A stretch of 64,000 bases of DNA from Andrena cerasifolii (GCF_050908995.1 NC_135118.1:7874001-7938000); one strand, 5' to 3'; positions 11,830 through 25,872 are shown, numbered from the stretch's first letter. A program made the numbers and translations. The notes: generated by a model from the letters alone, not told the origin.

Positions 11830-13279
11830 TAACATTCTTCGATTTCTGTAACAGAGCTATTTCCTTTCGAAATTAATTCATCTTCTCGCTCAATTAGGAT
11901 TGCCACCTTTCTGACTTTCAACGGAAAATTTAGTTCTTGGCCGTTCATTTCTGTTCTCCGCTTAGAGCCATCACTGTTTGCTTTTCACAGGGTGACTTTG
12001 AGCTTTAAAATATGTTAACGGTTCCGCGTGCATTCCTCCAGCGTTGGCACCTTCGATATTCCAACGAATATCCAGTTTTTGTGACGCAAAAAGATGGCAG
12101 TCCTAGGCTCGACGCGAAGCAGGAGGCTGCAGGTTGCAATACCCAGGATTCGTAGTGCTGGGTTCTCAAAGGGACCTCGTTTCCCCGTTTCTTTTCCGGA
12201 AGAATTCGAGGGGTTCCCCCGGTATCGAGCATATGGTTTTTTGCTTTCACCACCTGAAAAACCGATCCCCGTCGTTCCTTTGGTAAACGAAGCTTCCTTT
12301 TCCGCGTGTATTTACGCAACGGGAATGTTCGGGTTTCGTCGGACCGTCGGTCGCAAACAAAAGTCGTGAACACGGAAGTGTCGCGTACACGAGGGAATTC
12401 CGCCGTTTGCCGATGGAATTTAATATCCGCTGCCTTCGTTATGAAACACGATCGCGGTTTTTCTCCACCCTTTTCCCAGCGGCCGTGCACGCGCGCGCCG
12501 CCGACCGAGCTTTCGCTTTTTGCAGCCCGAGAGCGGACCGCAGAAGCGAAACATCCGAATCGATATCTACATCCGTGAGTTGCCTGACGAATTTTCACCA
12601 ACAGCAATAAACCATGTATCAAGCGTCTGCCACTGAAGACCCTTTTCCGTGGAATCTATCCCACGCTGATTAAGAAATTCCCCGCGCTGTGAATTTCGCA
12701 TCAAAGGAGCCAATAAACACTAGACCCGCGGAATTATCAACCTGCGCGTGGCATTTAATCAAAGAAATCTAATCAACGGAGATCGAAGGAAGCTGAAATA
12801 ACTAAATACAACGCCTCCCCATTAGGATGGTTCCGTGGCAAGGAAAACGGGTAGCTGGTTGTTCAGTTCAGATTTTCCTAACTTCCGCACACTTCCCCAA
12901 CAGTGCCGCCTCGAAACTTCGAATGATACAGGATCCACCTTGAAGGGCGTTCGTTCTCAAAGCTCTAGATGTACCTAGACCCTTCTTCGAAAGATGAGGA
13001 ACATAGCCTCCTTCTCTGCTTGTCGCTGTTCGTGAGAATTCGCTGGCGAAGGCGGAGGAACGCGGCCGAGCATCGTTTAGGCAAATACACGTCGCGGATT
13101 CGTGGTCCCGCGTATGACACGACGCAACTGCCAATCTCCGCGTGCAAATATAAACACGGCGAAATGGGTTGCAAATAAGCTGGCCGCGCACGGCCGCAGG
13201 TACGGGGCCGGTTATCTATTGTTATCGGCGAGCGTATTGACTATGGTGCGTGGTTGGCACTCGGAACACCTTCGACCTA
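11830..13279. other. CpG-rich non-coding block with the longest open frame
   Basis: This block holds a minus-strand 205-codon open frame at 12005-12622, the longest in the window. Its translation is basic and low in hydrophobic structure, several other frames are open over the same bases, and I recognise no domain. It probably reflects scarce stop codons in GC-rich DNA. Confidence 0.35.
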
Positions 13280-13281
13280 TC

Positions 13282-13641
13282 CCTGTATAAATGTCACACA
13301 GAGGCACACGTGTATTTAATACGTTTGTACATAGCGATTCGTTTTCAATAAATACTCAGCGCTTCGACTTTTATACCTGTTGTCCTCCCTTCTGACCCTA
13401 AACCTGCTGGGGGCGCGCGGCGACCATTCACGTGCGCCCTGGCAACAAGAAGACAACGTGGCACGCGACTACTGTCTTCTCTGACTAATTCTATATCATT
13501 TGAGCGCTCGTGCTTCTTTCGTTTGGTTTGCTTTTACTCGGACTGTGTGCCATTTCGGAGGTTTAGACGGGGAATGTTCCAGCGAGCCGAGTCTTCTGGG
13601 AGAATCCTACGGAGGGAACGTCGCAGTTGTGCGGATGGGAG
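13282..13641 (+). promoter_or_regulatory. Promoter- or LTR-like segment ending in a consensus splice donor
   Basis: A TATAAAT at about 13286 is followed roughly 65 bp later by AATAAA, then a stretch that reads CGCGGCGACCATTCACG. A consensus donor, GGGAG/GTAAGTCAG, lies at 13642. A TATA box and a poly(A) signal this close together are typical of an LTR's R region, and a GGCGACC motif after it resembles BEL/Pao-type primer-binding sites. Alternatively it is a host promoter with a 5' non-coding exon. No second LTR copy is visible in the window. Confidence 0.25.
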
Positions 13642-16600
13642 GTAAGTCAGTATTAAATTGTATGGTACTTCGTTTTCTGGATTTCAGATGCTTGTTATTT
13701 AATTTAGACCACGTAGTTGTGGGTCTGTGGTTATTTATTAAGTTAAAAGATCGGTCATTTTCGGCTGAACATAGCACAGCTACCTTGGATGACTGTTATC
13801 ACGTTTAGCTGACAAGTTGTAACAAGTGACAAAATTCTAAATTCCTGTCGATAGCGGATAGTTTTTTGTTCCCCGTCAGATTTTAATCAAATATAATCCC
13901 ATGAGTTTTATTCGTTATATGCTCCGGATTCCTATGCGAAACAATTGTCAGGCGTCAACGTTCAATCGCCATCGGGTCAATTAAGGGTCGAAATAAAATA
14001 CCGATTTCTCTCGAAAGAGGGATTGATTTAAAACAAAACCCGGATACGGCGCAAATAGGAATCAAGTAATCCAGAATCCGCTTACAGGCGAATCAAATAG
14101 CTGATACACGAGTTTATAAAACTAAAGCTTTTTGCGAGGAATTTCGCAGTAATAGTCGCAAAAAAATTTCATTTGCAGCTGTCCTCGTTTTTCAATCAAA
14201 CGCGCCATACCTTCATCGAGCTAATCGGTAACGCCGGCTGAAAAACGAATTTCCGTAAACCGTATCCGTGAAAAATTGTTCTCTGTGCCGATGGAGTATA
14301 GAAAGTTTAAGGAATCAGCCACTGTAGCGACAACTGCAATTGGTAAAAACAATCTACATGTTAGAACTACCAAATGTTTATGAAAATTTAGCTTCCAATG
14401 TCAACTGACATTTTATATTTCAAGCTGCGTCTATGCTGCAGCTAAGCTGACAGTAGGTATATTATTAGTGTTTTATTACATACAGATTAATAACATTTCA
14501 ACAACTGGTCAATCTTCGCACACAGCGACGCGCTCAGCAAATGCAACAGACGCGTTAGTGGGGACTATCCTTTCTGTGGCTCTGAGCAACAATTATTGAC
14601 TTTCTTCCATCTATAATAATAAATGCTACATTGAAAATAGACCTCCCCGACTCACAGTGTCGCGGCACGTGTTCAAAAAGCAAAAATTTGAGTTTTTAAA
14701 TTTTGTATTTCATTTCATGGAATTAATAGTAAACAGTCCAGCGATATAAGAGCATCATAGCTTAGTAACATAAATAACGGCTTTAATGTTAGCAATTGCA
14801 TTCAAAGTCGAATAACGAAACGCAAGCTGCTACAGACTACACGTAGGAAATATTTACCCACTGCATTTTTATTGTATTTATAAGTTTTCTTTTCTTTTCT
14901 TTTTAATTAACCAACATATACCCTTTATTCGTTTTATTAATTAAAAGTCTTTCATTTAAATATATGGATACGTGCCAGTGACTCAAATTATTACTTTTGT
15001 GTCGCATTTTCGAAATTCTGGAGAGAATTAAAAAAACGAAACGTATCGGTTCTTTCATTTTTTTTACTACACTTAGTTCCTTTTATGCCCTTTAATTTGG
15101 TATAAATTTTATCCGCTCCTGAGTGCTCCCACTTAAGAAATAATACACATTCTTATGAATTCGTTTTATTAAACGAAAAAACTAGACAAATCTGTGCTCG
15201 AATATTTATTTTTAAAAGACATTGAGCTTTGAATTCCTTCAGATTCAACTGATAGCGATGAGGATATTTAATACGAACGAATAATTTAAAATTTATTATC
15301 AATACGAATTATTTAAAAAAATAATTTTATTTTTTATAATTTGTCTCATATGTTTGTTATTAATTTGTGTTTAAATGTATTTTAAAAATATATACTTTAT
15401 TTGTTTTACTTTTATTATGTTCAAAACTGTTTTATGTTAAAAATTAATTTTTTGTGTATAAATATGATTAACATATCAATTACATGTAAATAACTGTATC
15501 TTAATGGAAAATTGATTTTCGATTTGTTTTCTCATATAACTGTGGGACTGGGCTAAACAGAAATCTAAACCGTTAGCTGTGTCCAAAGCGACAGCAGGTA
15601 GTGTTCCACAAAACGCTTAATGGGAATGAAAATAACGATCGATTCCCAGCCACGACAGTTCCCGCGTGGTTTCGCGTTACTTAGCCACCGTGGACGTGTC
15701 TCTCGATGCGTGTGCGACACGAACACCGTAGCTGCTCCTTCGAACGGTCATTATCGACGCGCTATCTCGATGGATATGTACGATGTGACCGAGCATCGGA
15801 TAAAGCTAAGGGCAGAGAGAGGTAAGGGAGCGTGGAGTGTGCTACGCTAAAAGGGAAAGAGAGGAAAGACGGAGGAAGAGGGTTGTGTATTGCGTGCCCT
15901 TCATGACCCTGCTGCAAGGGAAGCCGAAGGGTGAGATACAGGGGTGGGGTCACGACTGCGACGCTAATCCGATGTGAAACACTCTCTTGACCCTGCTGCC
16001 ACTCGAATTTTCCGCGAGGTTACCTACACCAGTAGCTGGTCACCTTTATTTTCGAGTATTCTCGTTCATTAACGAGGTGCTTCTACAATTTATCATCGTT
16101 TGAACACGGTAGAATAAAAATACGAAGATAAAGGGGTTGTCTGTTCGGAAAGGACCATCTTCAACGAACGATTTACATTTCGCGCAAAGTCTGTGTCAAC
16201 GCGTCCACGAACTCGGCGGGAAGAAAGTCAGAGGGTTGAATGTGCCGAGGGTTGGATTCGGGTATAACACGTTAATCCTTCGGGACACGTTTCACGGTAT
16301 CCTACCTAATCCTTCTATCGAGAGAAATTAGCATTCAAGGGTAGGCATTCGTTTCGAGGTGAAATACGACGTTCCATTTTTTTTTTCACATCGCTTTGAA
16401 GTAATAAATCTGAGTGTGGAACGAGATCCCGAAAAAATCTTGAGGATGAACGGAATCTTACCTGTCTGTAACTGCATCTATTCTTGGAAGATTCTACATA
16501 ATAGAACACTTGAATCAAATATTGAACCGCGATTAAAAGGCAACGCGCTCGAAGATGATTACGAAAATTGCAAGTGTTGTAAGAAAATTATTCATTACAT

Positions 16601-16916
16601 TTCTATTTCAGCCAGTAGAGAACTGGTAATAATTTATACAATTATCGATTAGCTACGTGCCGGTATTAATTGCCTGTAATTGAATTCGTTGTTAATGCAA
16701 TAGAATCATTGCCAAATTACATAGAACTCGACTGGTGAGGCTAATTAATTTTGATTAATTCCAAATATTATTCTCCTGCTACTGGAGTCATATGGAACAA
16801 GATAGTTCGCCGTAGTTAGAAATGTTTGGCATGGTTTACTGAATTCCAGAGACCAGAACTGTTATAATCTAAATTTTAAAAGTTGTGGCTTAAGAATTAA
16901 TATCTCTCTGTATTTT
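13642..16916. other. Non-coding; AT-rich from about 14.6 to 15.55 kb
   Basis: The central part is markedly AT-rich and looks like a decayed element. One short frame at about 15234-15272 ends in an acidic IPSDSTDSDEDI followed by a stop, a composition seen in some transposase tails, but it is too short to assign. Confidence 0.35.
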
Positions 16917-17440
16917 GGTTATGCATAACCATTATTCTCGACGAAAATATTTTTTGGTCACTAATAACTGTTATTTACGACGGAAATAATTGTTTTCGGT
17001 CACTAGTAACTGTTATTGACGACGGAAATTGTTTTCGGTTACGAATAACCATTATCTATGACCAGAATTTTTTTTCGGTTACGAATAATCATTATCGATG
17101 ACCAGAATTTTTTTTCGGTTACGAATAACCATTATCGGTGACCACAATTTTTTTTTTGGTTACGATATAACCAATGTCTATTGCGGGATTTTTTTTTGGT
17201 TACGGTATAACCAATATATCTTGCGGGAATTTTTTTTTGGTTACGGTATAACCAATATGTTTTGCGGGAATTTTTTTTTGGTTACAGTATAACTAATATA
17301 TCTTGCAGGATTTTTTTTTGGTTGCGGTATAACCAATATATCTCGCGGGAATTTTTTTTGGTTACGGTATAACCAATATGAATTAAGGAATTTTTTTTCG
17401 GTTACGGTATAACTATTGTACTACAGAATATCTGTTGTCT
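16917..17440. repeat. 40-41-bp minisatellite, about 13 units
   Basis: A GGTT/GGTC anchor recurs at 16917, 16956, 16998, 17037, 17077, 17117, 17158, 17198, 17239, 17280, 17320, 17360 and 17400, so the period is 39-42 bp. Each unit is an imperfect inverted repeat (GGTTACGGTATAACC or GGTTACGAATAACC), a variable 10-15-bp spacer and a run of 5-10 T. Unit type changes in order: ACGACGGAA spacers, then ATGACCAGAA, then ATATCTTGCGGGAA. Open frames across it are repeat artefacts. Confidence 0.92.
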
Positions 17441-20400
17441 AGTAGGACAATAAGGTACGTATGTGCCCACAATTATAATAAAAGTATGGGTAACGTGAAA
17501 CGAACACGCGAGCGAACCTATGTCCGAGATTTTTTCGTTAAGTTTCCCGTTCGCGTGGAATGTCGCGTTAATTCAGCTTGTAACGCGTGGAAAACATTTT
17601 TATCCGGCTACGCAAATCGGGGATACAAATAATATTGTTTTCCTGCGAAATACCTTGCTCGCGAGCCAATCATTATTTCCTAAAGCAAAGGACGTTAAAA
17701 CGTTATGCAAAATCGTACGCATGCTTATTACTCTGATTAGAATAATTTGTAGGGCAGGTTTCTGGATAAGAGTAGGGAGTGAAATAAATATTAAGAAGGA
17801 AAGAAATATGGTGCATGCAATACAGCTGTATATTTATAGTCTTACAGAAATACATTGAATGGCCAGCTTACACAGCACGCTGAAGTTTCTAAATTATTTC
17901 CGAGCCGGGCGAAGGAAATTTCAGACTGCTCCGATTAATTTTTGCATCTCAATTTCTAGGAGAAGCGAGAGGTCTAAAAATACAGAAGGTAAACCGAAAT
18001 TATTGTCGAATCTCAGGTGCCAGCCGCGGTGTCAATTTGAAAAGGATATTTTTATTACAGCGCCGTCCAACTACCGCAAATATTGAATTTCGCGTTGCCC
18101 CCTTCAAATCGCGACAGAGATTGAGCCCATTATACGTCAGAAATCTCGTCCTTTTGTGATTGAACATTATTTGTCGCTCAGGTGCCCCGCGAGTAAAACC
18201 ATCGCTGCAGAGGCAGATCGTCGGCCCCCATCTTTACCAGACAAAATCGATAATCAGTGCACCAGCTTTTGCCGCGAGAAGCGTACTAACATACTACTTG
18301 CTGGCTTTTCTAATTGATTTGCATTTAATGTCAGATGACACTCTCGTTACATTTATTTTCACGCTGGCTGCCTCTGCAAGCTTCCTTTAGCCTCCTGAAC
18401 GCTTCAAATCTTCAGATCCTTCAGCATAGACCTCGTTGAAAGTCTGCAACAAAGATATTGCTGAGAAATGAGGGAATTTTACGGAGATATGACTTTGGAC
18501 TCTTTCATTTGTTAAAAACGGTTCTATTAACGCGCGGTGAGGAATAAGCTTTCTCTCGCATGAAAAATTTCTGTCAAGTTTATTTATCGCAATGGCGACT
18601 TGAATTTTAGATAAATAGGAGGCACCCTTCTGGCGCACATATTTGCAGAAGGAAGTATAAAATCGTGACACTCTGAATGGTAACCCTAAAAAATCCCCAT
18701 ACTTCTCAATGAAGTTCTGAGTGTTCACGCGCGTATGATGGATTCACTCCTGGAATTTAATTGCTAGACTGTGTACAGTCGGGGGGGCAGGGACCACCGT
18801 AAATTGGCGTGTCCCGTTCCAGCCTCGTAATTTCGCGTTTGGTGAATATACGAGAGGCATATTTCGACGGGAACCGGTAGATCCCTAACTGCATTAATCC
18901 TTTTAATATGAAAGTAACAACGCCCTGTTCTGCCGCTCACACCTGGTGCTTTGCACGAACGTTGGGGGAGCAGCGAGGAGGACGGAACAAAAGCGAAGGG
19001 AAGAAATTATTTATTGCGTGTGGCTTACGGTACCTTTAAAATAGTCCCAGTTAATACCCCCGAGGAGATCGTGTAATAAGTAAAATCGCGATGCCGAGCG
19101 AAGGCGGGGCGTTATTTTATGAAATTTCGAAGCCGCTCGTTCGAAGCTCGCACGCAGGCCGTGCGCTTGGGAGGGGGTACGAAAAAAAAAAAAGAGAGAC
19201 CGTGAAAATGCGAGCTGTGTGTCGAAGAAAAAATTGTTATCGATCGGGCACGGCGAACGCGCACAGGTCTAAATAATAATCGAGTGCGCGCCGTAATGGC
19301 TCTCCCTGTTGTTCGTCAAACAGAAGAAACTAATCGATCAATAGTCAATTTACAGATAGAACGGGGCACTCACGTGATTAACCGGCGCGCATTGTTACGT
19401 TTCCGTGCCACACGCAAATTGTTTATAGCCGGGTTTCGTAAATTTAATGGACGGTGTGGCTTGTTCCGCCCGACGAGCCGCACAACACTTTTGTTTCAAA
19501 TAAATCTAAATGATTGTTTTTCATAGCCGAAGGGAACGGGAGTTTTCCCATCATCGCGGGAAATTCACGTTAGTCCGAGAAACAGACCGACGACCATCAA
19601 CGCACAACAGGTAATACGCAGGACTAGAATGAAATTTGAGTCAAGCTCATTGAAATGAAATACACGTTTGGCTCTCTGACGTTTACTTTTTTAAAATGAT
19701 GGTAACAGTTCTCCGAAGTGGCTTGCCGTGAATAGATTTCAGGATCAACGCGATGCCTTATGGCACACAAATCTTGACTCCTGTATAGACACGCGAGTTT
19801 AACGTTTAAACAAGTCCCAGGGGAAGTTTGAAATAGTTCGGAGTTCAAAATAGTTGCCCGCGAAGTGAAAATGTTTTGGAATCTTCGAGGGCTACCGAGG
19901 CTGTTCTCGTTCGAGTGTGCTTATGGTTTCAAACGAATTTACCGCCTCTCCTCTCGAGAGGCTTTTAAAAGCTACGAAGGTTGGAAGATCACAGTAAGAA
20001 ACCGACAGAGATTTTTCGAATGGTTTCCCGAATCCCTCAGACGCGCCGGGAAATGACGGCGTGAAACGGCCGTGGAAGTCTGAAAGCACGCTGCTATTTA
20101 CAAGTCTTGCAAATCTGACGTTTACACGAATCCGCGATACGTCGACGAGATGCATCGCGTGTACTCGAGCCAAATAAATAGGTACTTATTAAAAATCCAG
20201 GATTCTAAGTAGTTCTTCGTGAACTACTCGTAAGTAGTCGCTCAGAGAAATGTTGAGGTCTTTACGTCGGAAGCTTTAACTTCCCAAAGCAATCGAGCAA
20301 TCAGGAAGGATATTAATTTATTGCGGACGAAAGAAAGCTTGCAAATTCTTGCCAAAAAATTATTGAAACGTCTCAGAGCGTCCGGATGGCATTTTGCTCT

Positions 20401-23400
20401 CCCCAAGTGAAGCCGACAGAGGAGAGGCGGTTGAATTTCTTTTTCTTCTGATCAAGGAAGATAATCATCCGGGATATTCTTCAACGTCCCTATTTGAAAG
20501 TGGCAAGGTCCGCCTCGTCGAGAGTAATTGAGTCCTTACGAATCCACCTTAACTGCAACGCCTCGCTCCGCGGAAAGAAGCACGAGCAGAATTATTGGAT
20601 GTTTGCTCGGCGAGGAAGTAGCTTAACGGATGAGGACGTGAGCAGACTTCCGACGGCCGGGAAATAAGCGAAAGACGGCGGAATGTTCTTGTTCGGTGTC
20701 GCCCAGCTTGCTATATTTTCCGAACTTTTAAAGGACCGCGGGAATTGTCCCGGGAACGATCGCTGGCTCCACTCGAGTAACGTCCTTTCGTGGTCTGAAA
20801 TTTCTGGCCCCCGCTGGCCACGTTTCCCGGCGCGAAGCGCATGAATCTGGCACGAAGGTGCGCGTGTGGTTTAATTATGATAACAGAACGGAACTGCGGA
20901 GACTATTTCGCGTTTGACGCGAGGTGGTGTTACGCTTTGTGATCCATGAAGGATTTGAAAGAGGGCGTTGATTACTGAGGCAGTGATACAAGTCGACGAA
21001 TGGTGCTGCAAAGGGAAACTAGAGTAGTGAGCAGTAGCGATCAAGAATCGAAGGCGTGTATTTGAATACTAAGTTTTATTAAGTAAACATATAAGTGTTA
21101 TTATAGTAAACATATAGGATAAGGTAACTATGGTAATCGACCCAGTTTTCTACCCCAATACGTCTTGAAGCACTTCTTCAATGGGACGATATTTTACGAT
21201 CGAAGCAAACCCCGTTGTGGATGCAGCTATCGTAACGAATCGAGTCGATGATTGGAAGCTCCCAGGTCGACAGTCGCATTGTTGCTATCGAAAGAGTTCC
21301 CGATAAACGTCGCGATGATGCTGACGTTGACTTTGACGGGAACTCTCTATTATCGGGTGGAAAAAGTGCAGGCCCAGAGTAAAGCACACGTATCCTCTTG
21401 CCTATCTGTCAAAAATACAGGAACAAAAAGAACGGAAGAGTTTTCGAAGCGGACTAAAGACCGTACGACAGCCACGCCAATTTACACATGTGCCACGACG
21501 CCCCATCAAACGTAACGATTTCATCCAAACAGCCCTGGGTTTCTCTGGCCGGCGCAAATTCCAATTAAAATCGGATAAACATTATACGATCGTTTCATCC
21601 CCTCAGAGCGACGGGTGGCTTTTCATCGGGCTTTCGCGATATTTTTCACCGATCCACCATTATATCCATGGCTATTCAATTAAACTAATCGATCCGCGGC
21701 ATAGATTTTTCCCCGGTGAAAATACAAAAAAAAAAAGAAGAAAAAAAAAACCCCCACGGTCCGGCGTCCATTTCCATTTCGCCGATACTTCCGTCCCAGG
21801 CCGCTTCGATGGGAGCATCATGCATTATTGATCGAGCCCGATATAAATGCCGGAAGTTGGCTGAACCGGCAGCAAGAAATCCATGCGCCCGAACCCCTTC
21901 GAGATGCTTCTCGTTTGGATCGTCGCGCGTCACCTATCCTTCCCATTCGAATTCCGTTTTCCTGCTGGCTATAAGCGAAGCAAAGGGTCATATTGGCTGC
22001 TCGAGATTGCTCCTTCAACCCTGAATTAGCTTTCCGATCTTCGCAGCTTCCAATGCCGTGATGTAAAGTAACATAGCGATGTATACGCAGCACTGAAAGC
22101 AGCAATTACGTATTGGGTGAAGAAGGATACCTGCAGTAATAATATAACATTCTTTAAGAAGCTCGGACAGCTCGGTTCAAGCAATGTGGTGAACAAATCT
22201 CGGCAAACGAAAGATACGACTTTGAATCCCCTTTCTCTAGAACGATGGATTCGTCTGCAGTGAATAGGGATTGTCAATTTTCTGAGACTACAGCAAACCG
22301 AAGACCAACAGTCGTAAATGGGAAACTCGGAAACTTGAAAACTCGTCTGTTATCCCGGGAGGATTGGAAGAAATATTCTTCGCTGAAGCTTGCATCGAGG
22401 TTACTATACGCGCATGATGGATGCGTCGGAGATTACGCTCTAAGGGGGGAGCGTTCTTTGCGCTGCTGGTAACGGTGGGAATAATTGCAAGCAGGGAAGC
22501 TGGTTGTTCGGGTTGATCAAACCCGATGCTCATTGATCACATCTGATAGGAATATTCCGAAACTCCGAATGCATTCCGTTGAAATAAATGTTATTTACTT
22601 TGATAAATTGATCCCGAAGGTAATATCGCTTGTATGATGTAGTTAACTGGCATTTGTTTAGCAATGAAGTTAAAATCTTCTAGAACAGAGGTTTTCATCA
22701 TTTATATTGCCCCGAAGTGCAATAATGGCGGTAATATTGGTATTTATTAACATGTTGCATCGCTTTAATCCGGGGGGAAATACACGCGAGGATATAAATA
22801 GGGTTTAGCGAAGAACGTAAGTGCTCTCCTGTCCCAAATTTTTATGTAGATTCTGTATAAATATTCAATGAACTGTCCTGCGCGCCGTTTCACGTTCAAG
22901 CTCTCGTATATTACTCGAACCCCGGTAATTCCTTTTCTTCCTCCATCGCTTCGAAAGCGGCAGGACAGAGAAGAAATGTAGGAAAATAATTCCTAAACGT
23001 TTGGTATAATTTGTTGTTCCCTCTGACAAAGAACTTTGCCATTCCTTCCCTGCGCGAAAAGAAATCATGAGGACGTATCGCAGAAAACCGCGAAGCATCG
23101 CAGAGAGAGGGCAACTGTCGCAATAACAGGAAACATTAAGCAACTGGAGCCAAAGCATCGTTGTACGCACACCTTTCCCTCCAGCTGACGGCAATCGCGG
23201 GGCACAAAAGGCCCCAGGGTTTTCATTGAATTAACACGAATTCTCCCCCGACGAACGTGTCAACGGGAGCCCCGGAGCAAGTCGAACAAACATTCGAAGA
23301 CGCAAGTTCGCCAAGTGCAAAATAACTTAACGCGCGGCGGAACTTCTGCCAGCGCGATACCGTGTGTTTTATCGCGCCGCTTTGGTAATTTATTCCTGCA

Positions 23401-23881
23401 GGCCCGTCGTAAATTTAAAGTCGCTGGAGATGAGTGCGCGGAACATATCGAATTTACGATAGCGCATTTACGAGCTCGCTGGAATGCGTCCGTTTCAGCC
23501 TCCGTTTATTACGGGGCGGGCGAATTAAAATCGCTAAAGATCCGTCCAATCACTTTGCGCGTGCAGCGCGTAATAATCCGTGTTCATTTGCGCGGAGCGC
23601 GTCAAAATTTCATTCACCCCCGACACAATCAAATCGGGGGGAAAGAAATGCGCGAGCCCGTAACGAGCCGCGATACAGAAGAAAACACGCGCGGCCCGTT
23701 GATTTTCAATTCACGACGCCGACGGCCCCGAATTCCTTACACGCAAATTAAAAGAGATAATTCCCGGTGAAATAAAAGGGAATGGAGAAGAAATTTCAAA
23801 ATTTTAGGTACAATAATTCTGGTTTGCTGTTCGGTGGAGGACCACGCGATTTCCGCGATGTGAATTTCGTCGAACGGTGAC
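17441..23881. other. 6.4-kb gene-free block
   Basis: Mostly unique-looking, CpG-rich sequence with AT patches. I saw no exon with convincing splice sites and family similarity, no RNA gene and no clear inverted-repeat element. The open frames of 60-151 codons here overlap on both strands and are treated as chance. Confidence 0.4.
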
Positions 23882-24734
23882 TAGGGGAGACCGGGGCAAA
23901 GTGAACCTCGGGGTAAAATGAGCTTCCTTAATTTATTCTTTACCAACAGAATATATTTACAAATTTTGGTGACGAAATAAATGTCTGTAATACCACAAGG
24001 ATAATTATGCACATTCAGATATCGAAAAATAGAAATTTATTTAAAAAATTAAAAATGAAGTTTTAGAGACTTCCAATTGGTTTTCTTTTCGATTTAGCTT
24101 TTTGGATAAATGAGTCTTAAATGTGTTATTTTAACTCCAAATTTTTTCTGCGTGTTTATAACAAACTTATAAACATACACGTACACGCGTTTGAGTAAAC
24201 ATTAATCCTAACATTATTAAATAATTAATTTCCCACTGAGTACACATTCGGGGCAAAGTGATCGGGGTAAACTGAGCTGCAAAGAAAAGATGCGCGAGTG
24301 ATGTGCGCAATAACCTATCCTGTTAACTAGCTGGGAAAGCACGCGGCGTGATGGAACAGAATCTAACCTAAAAAAAAACGAAAAATCTGCACAATTTTTG
24401 ATAACCACGGTTAAAAAAAAAATATCAGAAACTGACGTGCTACACACGTCATCCCAGCGCAAGGGGTTAATAATTATCCATATCCTTAATTAAAACTCGT
24501 ATTTTATTTCAGCTCATTTTACCCCATATATAAAGTAAAGTGGTCGTTTTGGCATTTTCTTTTCAAGTTGAATTTTAATATACTTTAATTTTATCTTAAC
24601 TATTGCTATTCGTCATTTATCAATAGTAACGTTCAAATTATATTATAAATCTATTTCCACACATTTTTATTGAAAGGAAAAAATTTTATTCGACTTCAAA
24701 CTTTTTTCGCGTCACTTTGCCCCGGTCTCCCCTA
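23882..24734. mobile_element. 853-bp DNA element, TAGGGGAGACCGGGG termini
   Basis: The termini are perfect 23-bp inverted repeats that begin TAGGGGAGACCGGGGCAAAG. The interior is AT-rich and non-coding. Subterminal motifs recur inside: GGGGCAAAGTG near 24252, and a GGGGTAAAATGAGC-type motif near 23910 with an inverted copy near 24510. The outermost TA on each side could be a TA target duplication. I recall similar 'gaccggggcaaagtg' repeats in other insect genomes but cannot name the family. Confidence 0.8.
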
Positions 24735-25872
24735 CTTGCCGCGTGCGTCGCCTTAGTTCGTTGATTTATAACCGCACTGAATGTGAACTGCACGCGTGTA
24801 CAAGTGTTAACCGTGGCGTTTTACAGAGAACAAGCTAATGGCCACCGCATTGGGTTCTCCGTTCCTCCGTTGCCGTTGCGACGACGCGAGCGTCTCCCTC
24901 GAACCCGTCCCAGGGCCTGTTTCATTAAGAAATTACCCTAATAGTGGTCATTGAATTTAAATGAAACTCCCGCTGCATGTTGAGGCGAATGCTGTGAATT
25001 TTTAAAACCCTTTCCCCGTGGCGCGGACGAAAAAGATACTTTAAATTGACCTTTCATTTTTTGGAAGATCCACCTGCGAGCTCCCGCTAAATTTCATTCC
25101 TTCCCTTGCTAACCGAATTCTCGCGGCCGCGGACGGCGTTCTCCACAAAGGGGCGATCTGCGAACTTTACCAGGGGTTCGCCAGGAAATTCTGTAAATTT
25201 TAAAGAGGCCAGAATTCGCCGGCAGTGGGGCGATAGTATCAAGACCGGCACAGTTTCTTTTACAACGGCTTTATTAGCTCCCCTAATGAACAGCGCGATG
25301 CTGAATAACCAATTTCCCGAGTCACGTCTAATTTATTCCACGCATTCTTAATGCAACTGTACCGCGAGTCAGCGAGCGTATTCGCCGCAATAAGGGCGGT
25401 CTGTATTCGTTTATATACGGCCGACCTCCAGGGAAATTATTTCAAGTACTCCTTTCTTGCCCTTGCTTAAGAAGCTGTCGGTCAGGAGAGCGCGCGGCAA
25501 GGTAGCGGGTCCGACGACGACCGCCGCTTCGAAGTTTAAACTTTAATCGCAAAAGTGGCCCATCGCGCGGCGAGCTGAGACAAGAGCAACGAAAACGAAC
25601 CGTCGGTGGGTCGGGGAGGCCGGGGGATAGCGGACGAGTTTTCACTGGTGCGCGCCTTTCTCTTTGCCAGGGAACGGTTTCTTTTGTAGCGAGGGGGCGC
25701 CAAACGCGGGAGCAAGAACTTAAAGGGTAGGCAGTACACAAGCTCACAGCAAATGCGCAAGTTGCATTTATAAATGGTGCATCTGTCAAAGAGGATCGGA
25801 GAACTCTATGTCGGACAGAGTTCGAGGGAATTTAAATACGTGGCAACGAACTAATTCGTCATTCACAAGACT
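24735..25872. other. Non-coding, CpG-rich
   Basis: No gene or element is recognised. A 115-codon minus-strand frame at 25442-25789 lacks any family resemblance. Confidence 0.4.

Noticed and set aside
12005..12622. 205-codon minus-strand open frame, the longest in the window
   Set aside because: Its composition is basic and low-complexity, other frames are open over the same GC-rich bases, and no domain or splice context is seen.
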